Assembly (NCBI GenBank): GCA_025455665.1
Contig: JALOMC010000196.1
Coordinates: 1 to 5,248, forward strand
Length of the DNA: 5,248 nucleotides
Origin: Chitinophagaceae bacterium
GTDB lineage: Bacteria > Bacteroidota > Bacteroidia > Chitinophagales > Chitinophagaceae
Reading direction: 5' to 3'
Under the pieces are notes generated by a model that was given only the letters and a program-made list of their open reading frames with translations, searched no databases and was not told where the DNA came from. Shown piece after piece: positions 1 through 5,248 of this stretch. Numbering within the stretch: position 1 is the first letter of the stretch; each line of letters begins with the position of its first letter. The position numbers and the translations under genes were made by a program.

Positions 1-3000
1 ACTTTTGCTTGCTCTTTGCGGCGGCTGTCGCCGGTTTTGGCCGCTGCTGCTTTTTGGCTGTTTGGTACCACGGCTTTTGCCCAGGGTACCCGGCTGCTGC
101 GCCAGCCATCTGTACACGGCACACAGGTAGCCTTTGCCTACGGCGCCGATTTGTGGGTGGCCGATCTGAACGGCCAAAACCTGCTGCGCCTCACCAGTAC
201 GCCAGCAGTAGAGTCCGATCCGCATTTTTCGCCCGATGGTAAATGGATTGCCTTTACGAGCAACCGAAGTGGCACCAACGCCGTATACATGGTAAGTGCC
301 AAAGGTGGCGAAGCTACCCGCCTGACCTGGCACCCGGCCAGTTCGGCGGCCCGTGGCTGGACGCCCGACGGCACGCAGGTGCTGTATGCCTCCGAACGAG
401 AAACAGCGCCCACCGCCTACATGCGCCTATGGACCGTACCCGCTACCGGTGGGCCCAGCCGCCTGCTGGCCCGCCAGTGGGGCAATGATGGGAGCTATGC
501 CCCCGATGGCAAGCAGATAGTGGTAGACAAAATGGACCGCTGGGATGTGGAATGGCGTGCCTACCGGGGTGGCCAAAATACGCCCCTCATTATTTTGAAC
601 CTGAGCGACTACAGCGAGGTGCTGATACCCAACCCGCAACGAAGCACCGATATTCAACCACTGTGGCTGGGCGATAAAATTTATTTCCTGAGCGACCGCG
701 ACGGCGGCGTGGCCAATATCTGGAGCTACCAGCCTGCCAATGGCCAGTTGAACCAACTGACCCGCTTCAAAGGATCGGATGTGAAGTGGCTGGCCGGCAA
801 CGGGAATACACTGGTGTATGAACGGGATGGCTGGCTGCACCAAACCGACCTGAACGGTAGTGCCGGCAAACAGCTGGCTATACAGGTGGTGGGCGATTTT
901 CCCTGGTCGGCACCCCGCTGGGAAAATGTAGGCCGCAGCATCAACTGGGCCGACCTGAGCCCCACTGGCAAGCGTGCCGTAATGGAAGCCAGGGGCGAAA
1001 TATTTACCGTACCGGTAGAAAATGGCGACGTACGCAACCTGACCAAAAGCAGCGGCACCGCCGACCGGGCGCCCATGTGGTCGCCCAAGGGCGACGAAGT
1101 AGCCTGGTTCAGCGATGCCGGCGGCAAGGGCTACCAACTGATGCTGGCCAAACAAGATGGGATGGGTCAGCCCCGCAGCATCTCTATTGGCGAATCAAAA
1201 ATGGCCTGGGAGCCTGCCTGGAGCCCCGATGGCAAATACATTGCCTTTGCCGACGACGATGTGCGGGTACGCATAGTAGAACTGGCTACCGGAAAAATAG
1301 AAACCGCCGATGTAGGTGGTGTGAACATAGAACGCGGCGATATGGGCCTTACCTGGAGCCCCGATGGCCAATGGCTGGCGTACAGCAAAACCGGCGCCAA
1401 TATGCTGCGCTCTATTCAGGTGTACAATGTGCGAAATAAAATGGTGCAACAGCTGACCAATCCGTTTGCCGATGCGTTTTCGCCGGCCTGGGACCGCGAC
1501 CAGAAGCACCTGTACTTTTTGGCCAGTACCGAAGTAGCGCTGGGCAGTGGCTGGGCCAATACCAGCTCGCAAAATGCCCGGCCCGAGTATGAAGCATACG
1601 TCATCAACCTGCGCAAAAGCGACGAAAGCCCCTTTAAGCCTACCAGCGATGAGGAAGAGGTGAAGGCCGAAGCCAAGGCTGAGGCTAAGGTTGAGGCTAA
1701 GGTTGAGGCTAAGGCTGAGGTAAAGGCTGAGGGCAAGGGAGAGGAGAAACCAAAAGCGCCGGAGAAGCCTGCAGAGAAGCCGAAAGAGGAAGTACAAATA
1801 GACTTTGACGGACTGGAGCGCCGCACAATACCGCTGCCCATGCCTAAGCGAAACTATGGCGTAGTGGTAGCGGGCATGGCGGGCTCGGCCTTTATACTGG
1901 AGCGGGTAGCCAACAGGCCCAGCGTGCTGCACAAGTTTTCGCTGGAGGCCAAAGAAGCCAAAGAATTTATGACGGGTGTGAATATGATGGTGGCTTCTAA
2001 GGATGGAAAGAAACTGCTGGTATCGGCGCAGGGCAGCTGGAAAGTGGTAAGTACCGGTGGGCCGAGTGGGGCCGATGCCAAGACATTGAAAACTGACCTG
2101 CGCATGCAGCTGGACCGCGGCCAGGAGTGGCAGCAAATGTTTGATGAAGCCTGGCGCTATGAGCGGGATTACTTTTACGATCCCAACCTGCATGGCCGCA
2201 ACTGGGACGAGGTGTACCAGCGCTATGCGCCACTCATTCCATTTGTAAAGCATCGTGCCGACCTGACCTACATCCTCGATCAGGTAAATGGTGAGCTGAG
2301 CGTGGGCCACAGCTTTGTTTTTGGTGGCGATTTTCCTGAAACCGATAACCCAAGTGCAGGCCTGCTGGGTGCCGATTTGGTAGCCGATGCCGGCCGCTGG
2401 AAAATAGCCCGCATTTACAACACCGAAAGCTGGAATCCGGGGCTGAGCAGCCCGCTGGATAGGCCGGGCCTGAAGCTGAGCAATGGTACCTACCTGGTGG
2501 GCATTAATGGCAAAGAACTAACTGCTGCTGATGACCCGTACAAACTGCTGGATGGCACCGCCGACCTGCAAACTGTACTGCACCTGAATAGCAAACCAGC
2601 TTTTGAAGGCCACTGGACGGAAGTGGTGAAGCCCATTCGCAACGAAAATGCGCTGCGCCAGCGTGGTTGGGTAGAAGACAACCGCCGCCTGGTGGACAGT
2701 CTGAGTGGTGGCAAACTGGCCTACGTGTGGGTGCCCAATACAGGTGGCGGTGGTTTTGTGAGCTTCAACCGCTACTATTTTGCGCAGCAAGACAAGCAGG
2801 GAGCCGTGATAGATGAACGCTTTAATGGCGGCGGTCTTCTGGACGACTACATGGTAGACCTGATGACCCGCAGCCTGCGGGCCTCGCTGACCAATGAGGT
2901 GCCCAATGGCAAACCGATGAAACTGCCGGCTGGTATTTTGGGCCCCAAAGCCTTGCTGATAAATGAATTGGCAGGCTCAGGCGGCGATTTCTTTCCATGG

Positions 3001-3330
3001 GTATTCCGGCAGCAAAAGGCCGGGCCGCTGGTGGGGGCCCGCACCTGGGGCGGATTGGTAAAATCGAGTGTACACTATTCGCTGGTAGATGGCGGAGCGC
3101 TGACGGCACCTGATAACGCCGTGTTCGATCCCATCAACCGTAAGTGGGTGGCCGAAAACGAAGGGGTAGCACCCGATATTGATGTGCGGCAGGATGCCCG
3201 GAATTTGCAGGCAGGCCGAGATCCGCAACTGGAGCGGGCCGTACAAGAGGTGCTGAAAGCACTGGCCCAGCAGCCGGTGTTGGAGGTGAAGCCGCCAGCT
3301 TACGCTACGCCGGCCCGGCCAAAAAATTAA
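1..3330 (+). CDS. Tricorn protease homologue (PD40 beta-propellers, PDZ, S41 peptidase), 5' end cut by window
   Basis: Predicted exported serine peptidase of the tricorn family (S41), which degrades oligopeptides. The frame is open to the window edge. Numbering here takes the TTG at position 16 as residue 1; five more codons precede it, so an ATG outside the window is the likelier start. Residues 1-22 form a signal peptide (RR, hydrophobic core, cleavage after AFA before Q23), implying a periplasmic location. PD40-type SPDG motifs recur near residues 72, 116, 163, 315, 356, 403 and 448, marking two beta-propellers (about 25-310 and 315-690). A Lys/Glu/Ala linker at 546-592 interrupts the second. 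C1 core (about 697-780) carries GELSVGHS with H765. A PDZ-like domain spans about 783-861. C2 carries NGGG (937-940), AGSGGD with nucleophile S988, RTWGG, and ENEGVAPDI with E1047. By family knowledge these match His746, Ser965 and Glu1023 of Thermoplasma tricorn. The total of about 1100 residues is typical. It ends in TAA before a terminator. Confidence 0.93.
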   Translation, partial: TFACSLRRLSPVLAAAAFWLFGTTAFAQGTRLLRQPSVHGTQVAFAYGADLWVADLNGQNLLRLTSTPAVESDPHFSPDGKWIAFTSNRSGTNAVYMVSAKGGEATRLTWHPASSAARGWTPDGTQVLYASERETAPTAYMRLWTVPATGGPSRLLARQWGNDGSYAPDGKQIVVDKMDRWDVEWRAYRGGQNTPLIILNLSDYSEVLIPNPQRSTDIQPLWLGDKIYFLSDRDGGVANIWSYQPANGQLNQLTRFKGSDVKWLAGNGNTLVYERDGWLHQTDLNGSAGKQLAIQVVGDFPWSAPRWENVGRSINWADLSPTGKRAVMEARGEIFTVPVENGDVRNLTKSSGTADRAPMWSPKGDEVAWFSDAGGKGYQLMLAKQDGMGQPRSISIGESKMAWEPAWSPDGKYIAFADDDVRVRIVELATGKIETADVGGVNIERGDMGLTWSPDGQWLAYSKTGANMLRSIQVYNVRNKMVQQLTNPFADAFSPAWDRDQKHLYFLASTEVALGSGWANTSSQNARPEYEAYVINLRKSDESPFKPTSDEEEVKAEAKAEAKVEAKVEAKAEVKAEGKGEEKPKAPEKPAEKPKEEVQIDFDGLERRTIPLPMPKRNYGVVVAGMAGSAFILERVANRPSVLHKFSLEAKEAKEFMTGVNMMVASKDGKKLLVSAQGSWKVVSTGGPSGADAKTLKTDLRMQLDRGQEWQQMFDEAWRYERDYFYDPNLHGRNWDEVYQRYAPLIPFVKHRADLTYILDQVNGELSVGHSFVFGGDFPETDNPSAGLLGADLVADAGRWKIARIYNTESWNPGLSSPLDRPGLKLSNGTYLVGINGKELTAADDPYKLLDGTADLQTVLHLNSKPAFEGHWTEVVKPIRNENALRQRGWVEDNRRLVDSLSGGKLAYVWVPNTGGGGFVSFNRYYFAQQDKQGAVIDERFNGGGLLDDYMVDLMTRSLRASLTNEVPNGKPMKLPAGILGPKALLINELAGSGGDFFPWVFRQQKAGPLVGARTWGGLVKSSVHYSLVDGGALTAPDNAVFDPINRKWVAENEGVAPDIDVRQDARNLQAGRDPQLERAVQEVLKALAQQPVLEVKPPAYATPARPKN
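1657..1740 (+). repeat. Seven tandem copies of a 12-bp in-frame repeat in the protease linker
   Basis: Seven consecutive 12-base units start at 1657, 1669, 1681, 1693, 1705, 1717 and 1729. The two central units are identical (gaggctaaggtt) and the outer ones diverge. Each encodes four residues: EVKA, EAKA, EAKV, EAKV, EAKA, EVKA, EGKG. A less regular K/E/P-rich stretch follows to about 1791. Because the unit is a multiple of three, gain or loss of copies keeps the reading frame. The encoded segment alternates acidic and basic residues and is probably helical or disordered. It lies where tricorn homologues of Bacteroidota commonly have a charged insertion in the second propeller (family recollection). 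Confidence 0.9.
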
Positions 3331-3351
3331 CCAATTGAGCTGTTAGCTGCT

Positions 3352-3395
3352 AAAAATGCCGCCTCAATCACTTAAGGTGGGGGCGGTATTTTTTT
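3352..3395. terminator. Rho-independent terminator, probably bidirectional, between convergent genes
   Basis: The arms at 3352-3363 (aaaaatgccgcc) and 3382-3393 (ggcggtattttt) pair over 12 bases with one G.U wobble, around an 18-base loop that can pair partly within itself (cactt with aaggtg). A run of seven T follows on the plus strand (3389-3395), 22 bases after the protease stop codon. Read on the minus strand, the same hairpin ends in five T, so it could also stop transcripts coming from the DUF2752 gene. Confidence 0.8.
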
Positions 3396-3649
3396 ATTTG
3401 GAAAACCAATTGTCACCGCCGCCTAGTTAGAGATATTTTATTGGCCTGACAACGATTTTGCCGATAGGAAGCTCTTTTATCCATCAGGGCGGCAGCTAAA
3501 TAGCAAATTGTTGTGTTGCAATGAGTAGTTGTTACTCGTTGCTGTGTTGGTTAGTTTGCCTGCTAAGTTGCCGTTGGCGACTGGCAAGCGGTTTCACCTT
3601 TAACCAACGACCTTGGTAATAGTAGGCGACGCCTATGGTAAAGTACCAA
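3396..3649. other. Non-coding convergent intergenic gap
   Basis: This stretch separates the plus-strand protease terminator from the end of the minus-strand DUF2752 gene. I find no tRNA, rRNA, promoter box of the TAnnTTTG type or credible gene in it. It contains one hairpin (3518-3542) and a few short open frames on both strands that lack good starts. One minus-strand frame (3690-3532, GTG start) is unusually rich in Trp and Tyr and is discussed in the findings, but is not called as a gene. Confidence 0.6.
3518..3542. other. Short hairpin, 10-bp stem with 5-base loop
   Basis: The arms gcaatgagta (3518-3527) and tactcgttgc (3533-3542) pair over ten bases with a single T.G wobble around the loop gttgt. 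No T-run follows on either strand, so it is not a standard intrinsic terminator. It lies about 110 bases beyond the DUF2752 stop codon on the minus strand. It could be a 3'-end stabilising stem-loop or a decayed repeat; a chance origin is possible. Confidence 0.45.
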
Positions 3650-4030
3650 TTAAGCCTGTGTGATGCTGCCCGGTTGCTGCAATTTGCCACGTTCCCGGGC
3701 TATGTGCTTTTTGTGGCGCTTCCATGCTTTTGTAAGCCAAAGTGCCCATACGATTACGAGGGCAGGGTACACCGCCATGATGCCCGAGTTGTAGTACACG
3801 GCTTCCTGCCATTCAAAATGGTGCATGTGCATGGTGGCACGGGTCATCCCGCAGCCGAAGCACTCCACATCGAAAAACAGTTTAGAGGGGCAAATGTCGA
3901 CACCGGTATCATCGAAGGTATTGGCTGGCATGAGCCAAAGAATGATTGGGAAGGCGAGGAGGGCCGTCATCCATGCCAGATTTACCCACTTGTAACGGCT
4001 GGCCGGGTTATAAAATGAAATTAATGCCAT
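3650..4030 (-). CDS. DUF2752 family small membrane protein
   Basis: A 126-residue protein of the DUF2752 family, whose biochemical role is unknown. The signature is the cysteine pattern CP (47-48) followed by CFGCGMTRA (57-65). This corresponds to the family's usual CPxx...CPGCGxTRA, here with Phe in place of the Pro after the first Cys of that motif. Two hydrophobic segments (about 18-36 and 84-101) predict a small inner-membrane protein with the Cys-rich loop between them; a basic tail (KAWKRHKKH, then RER) follows. The ATG at 4030 is the first in-frame start, no Shine-Dalgarno is visible, and the stop is TAA. It lies downstream of the YqaE/Pmp3 gene on the same strand, with a strong hairpin between them and no recognisable promoter, so expression may depend on read-through. 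Family assignment is firm; function is not known. Confidence 0.85.
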   Translation of the reverse strand: MALISFYNPASRYKWVNLAWMTALLAFPIILWLMPANTFDDTGVDICPSKLFFDVECFGCGMTRATMHMHHFEWQEAVYYNSGIMAVYPALVIVWALWLTKAWKRHKKHIARERGKLQQPGSITQA

Positions 4031-4050
4031 GCTTTTGAGAAGTTTTACTG

Positions 4051-4101
4051 AAAAAAAAGCAAACAGCGATGCATGAAAGCCCGTCGCTGTTTGCTTTTTT
4101 T
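4051..4101 (-). terminator. Strong intrinsic terminator after the YqaE/Pmp3 gene, in the leader of DUF2752
   Basis: Arms at 4052-4069 and 4084-4101 are perfectly complementary over 18 bases around a 14-base loop. The stem has a G/C-containing core (gcaaacagcga) next to an A-tract paired with a T-tract, so it reads as a terminator in both directions. On the minus strand it starts 38 bases after the tandem stop codons of the YqaE/Pmp3 gene and ends in eight T. Only 20 bases then remain before the DUF2752 ATG, so it could alternatively act as an attenuator for that gene. Confidence 0.85.
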
Positions 4102-4139
4102 AGTGCAGATGCCTTTTCAAGCACCCTTATCAATAATTA

Positions 4140-4595
4140 CTAGTAATATTCTTTCATTTTGATAAAGGCGTGGATCACGCCGGGTAGCCAACAAAGAAAA
4201 GTCAGCAAAAGATTGACCCACCAGTTATTGCCGGACCAATCATCTTTAATGCCCATAATCAGCCAAGCCCATCCCAAAATGGCTAGTAGGATATACACAC
4301 CTTTGGGAATGCCCTCACCACCTTTGTTCATTTTATTCTTCAGCAGTTTTTGGGCTGCTTTCAATTTCAATGTTTCCTTCAGGGTCAGTTTGGTGCCGGT
4401 CAGCTTTTCGTATTGCTTAGGTGTCAGCTTCAAAAAAGCCTGCATGTCAGCCTCGAAAAGTTTTGCCATTTGATTATTAGCAAAAATCTCCTGTTTAACA
4501 GCGTTGGCTTTTTCATTTTTACTGCCAAAAGAAGCGTGGGCGCTACCTGCTACCAGTAGGCAAAGGCCCAAAGCAAGTGTGTACAGATTCCTCAT
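4140..4595 (-). CDS. YqaE/Pmp3 family membrane protein with exported N-terminal extension
   Basis: A 151-residue protein whose C-terminal ~55 residues match the YqaE/Pmp3 (UPF0057) proteolipid family: a first hydrophobic segment at 99-115 (YILLAILGWAWLIMG), then NNWWVNLLLTFLCWLPGVIHAF (123-144), containing the family hallmark LLLTxxxxxPGxIHA. The family is tied to membrane potential and salt stress in yeast and plants; the bacterial role is unsettled. Classical members have only about 50-60 residues. Here a signal peptide (1-21, cleavage at AHA before S22) and a basic helical region (about 25-92, with KLTPKQYEKLTGTKLTLKE) come first, an arrangement I recall from other Bacteroidota. The frame extends to a TTG at 4676, but the ATG at 4595 is chosen because it begins the signal peptide and lies just downstream of a promoter at 4620-4646. 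Tandem stops TAG TAA end it, followed by a terminator. Confidence 0.85.
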   Translation of the reverse strand: MRNLYTLALGLCLLVAGSAHASFGSKNEKANAVKQEIFANNQMAKLFEADMQAFLKLTPKQYEKLTGTKLTLKETLKLKAAQKLLKNKMNKGGEGIPKGVYILLAILGWAWLIMGIKDDWSGNNWWVNLLLTFLCWLPGVIHAFIKMKEYY

Positions 4596-4619
4596 AAATA
4601 AATGTTTGTATTTTCGGTT

Positions 4620-4646
4620 CAAACATAATGACAGGTGGTCAAACAA
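4620..4646 (-). promoter_or_regulatory. Bacteroidota-type sigma-A promoter for the YqaE/Pmp3 gene
   Basis: On the minus strand, TATGTTTG (4627-4620) is an exact match to the Bacteroidota -7 consensus TAnnTTTG. A TTG at 4646-4644 precedes it with a 16-base spacer, slightly shorter than the usual 17-23 bases. Transcription would start near 4613, giving a leader of roughly 18 bases before the ATG at 4595. The site lies in the 77-base gap after the cupin gene and argues against the longer frame starting at 4676. Confidence 0.6.
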
Positions 4647-4672
4647 CCTTCGCTGCATCAATAAAAAATATT

Positions 4673-5191
4673 TCAACGCCCAAAGTCGTCCTGCAGCCGC
4701 ACAATATCATCTTCATCGCTGGGGGCGGCTGGGTCGGTATGCTGCCATATTTCGGCCACAATGCCGTAGCCATCGGCCCCTATCAGCCTGTGCCGATCGC
4801 CTTTGTCCAGCACAATTACATCGCCATTGATGTAGCTGGCGGGTTCGGTTTCTTCATCTGTTTTGCTGATGGCTACTTTCACCGGCCCACCCATTACCCG
4901 CCATATTTCGGCTCGTCTGAAATGGTATTGCCAGCTGAGCCGTTTGCCGGGTGCCACTACCAAAAATTTCGGGCTGAGCTTTTCGCCAATCATCAGTTGC
5001 TCTTTGGTATAGCCGGGAAAGAAAAGCTCGATAAACTTTTCGGCGTCCGACTCGGCCATTACGAAAAAGCCACCCCACGGCCGCGAAAAATCTTTACTCA
5101 CTACGGTGAGACCTGCCTGTTGTATGTAGTGCTCTACTTTTTCAAATACATCGGCTGCTGCTGCCTGGGCGCCAAAAGAAAGTTGCGTCAT
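4673..5191 (-). CDS. Stand-alone cupin, mannose-6-phosphate isomerase type II-like
   Basis: A 172-residue predicted cytoplasmic cupin resembling the C-terminal isomerase domain of bifunctional GMP-PMI enzymes (ManC type), without the nucleotidyltransferase domain. Evidence: PGKRLSWQYHFRRAEIW (81-97) parallels the ManC motif PGxxLSLQxHxxRAEHW; GDVIVLDKGDRHRLIG (123-138) forms the second cupin motif with H134; and the end, SDEDDIVRLQDDFGR (158-172), parallels ManC EDDIVRxEDxYGR. The N-terminal part contains RPWGGFF (37-43) and LSPKFLVV (72-79). Relative to ManC, two histidines of the metal site are replaced (R92 and I96), while Q88, H90 and E95 remain; I recall the same YHFRRAEIW pattern in other Bacteroidota copies, some labelled phosphoheptose isomerase, so this is probably a family trait. 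A sugar-phosphate role is inference and no substrate is assigned. The ATG at 5191 is the first start after an in-frame stop and overlaps an upstream stop as ATGA. No hairpin terminator follows. Confidence 0.85.
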   Translation of the reverse strand: MTQLSFGAQAAAADVFEKVEHYIQQAGLTVVSKDFSRPWGGFFVMAESDAEKFIELFFPGYTKEQLMIGEKLSPKFLVVAPGKRLSWQYHFRRAEIWRVMGGPVKVAISKTDEETEPASYINGDVIVLDKGDRHRLIGADGYGIVAEIWQHTDPAAPSDEDDIVRLQDDFGR

Positions 5192-5248
5192 AGCTGGGTA
5201 TCGTTGTTGCCGGGCGAATATCCCGATTGATGATTATAATTCAGCCTT
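5188..5248 (-). CDS. Possible 3' tail of an unidentified upstream gene, overlapping the cupin start
   Basis: One minus-strand frame is open from the window edge (first full codon at 5247) for 19 codons, reading RLNYNHQSGYSPGNNDTQL, and stops at a TGA (5190-5188) that overlaps the cupin ATG as ATGA. Such overlaps are typical of translationally coupled genes in an operon, and the Asn/Gly/Pro-rich ending looks like a flexible C-terminus. The stretch is too short to assign a family. A competing frame ends as KAEL at a TAA (5236-5234), which would leave a 42-base gap instead; the third frame closes at once. Confidence 0.35.
   Translation of the reverse strand, partial: RLNYNHQSGYSPGNNDTQL

Noticed and set aside
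427..1155. Minus-strand open frame of 242 codons
   Set aside because: It lies wholly opposite the protease propeller region, has no recognisable motif, and follows from high GC and biased codon use on the coding strand.
1657..1740. CRISPR-like array
   Set aside because: The 12-base units are directly adjacent with no spacers and are in frame within a protease gene, so this is a coding minisatellite.
1195..2310. Long minus-strand open frame (371 codons) antisense to the protease
   Set aside because: It is a shadow of the conserved tricorn frame. Its Leu/Ser-rich stretch is only the reverse complement of the 12-bp repeat, and no domain is recognisable.
3413..3531. Short open frames in the convergent gap, such as a 23-codon minus-strand ATG frame at 3484-3413 and a plus-strand frame near 3427-3529
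   Set aside because: They are very short, lack starts or signals, overlap one another on both strands, and match nothing I recognise.
3635..4018. Plus-strand open frame of 127 codons
   Set aside because: It is antisense to the DUF2752 gene, which has the family cysteine motif and two membrane helices; the plus frame shows neither.
4051..4101. Inverted repeat as an insertion-sequence end or attachment site
   Set aside because: The short loop, A/T tracts flanking a G/C core and position just after a stop codon are those of an intrinsic terminator; no transposase or target duplication is present.
4596..4676. N-terminal extension of the YqaE/Pmp3 frame from a TTG at 4676
   Set aside because: It would place 28 residues before a well-formed signal peptide and spans an exact -7 promoter box.
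4628..5230. Plus-strand open frame of 200 codons
   Set aside because: It is antisense to the cupin gene, whose motifs are unmistakable on the minus strand; the plus-strand translation resembles no family.

Overview
The window looks like an ordinary chromosomal stretch of a member of the Bacteroidota, probably near Chitinophagaceae (family-level placement is inference). The pointers are a signal-peptide-bearing tricorn-type protease, a stand-alone cupin of the mannose-6-phosphate isomerase type II kind, a YqaE/Pmp3 protein with a long N-terminal extension, a DUF2752 protein, starts without Shine-Dalgarno sequences, and one promoter matching the Bacteroidota -7 consensus TAnnTTTG.

Layout. Positions 1-3330 (+ strand) hold a nearly complete tricorn protease homologue: signal peptide, WD40-like/PD40 beta-propellers interrupted by a charged low-complexity linker, C1 core, PDZ-like domain and S41-type C2 core. 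Its true start probably lies just outside the window. Positions 3331-3649 are a non-coding convergent gap with a probable bidirectional terminator and a second, non-terminator hairpin. From 5248 back to 3650 all genes are on the minus strand: the probable 3' tail of an unidentified gene (stop overlaps the next start as ATGA), the cupin gene, the YqaE/Pmp3 gene with its own promoter, an 18-bp perfect hairpin followed by a T-run, and the DUF2752 gene.

How the genes fit together. The protease is transcribed separately and faces the minus-strand group, so no functional link is visible. Within that group the cupin may be coupled to its upstream neighbour. The YqaE/Pmp3 gene starts a new transcript that should mostly end at the hairpin, leaving DUF2752 without a recognisable promoter and perhaps dependent on read-through. 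The two short genes at 3650-4595 encode small predicted inner-membrane proteins.

I see no CRISPR array, insertion sequence, tRNA, rRNA or phage gene, and no clear sign of an undescribed multi-gene system. The items most worth a second look are the hairpin between the two membrane-protein genes, the 12-bp repeat in the protease linker, the histidine-poor cupin site, and the ATGA overlap at the right edge.
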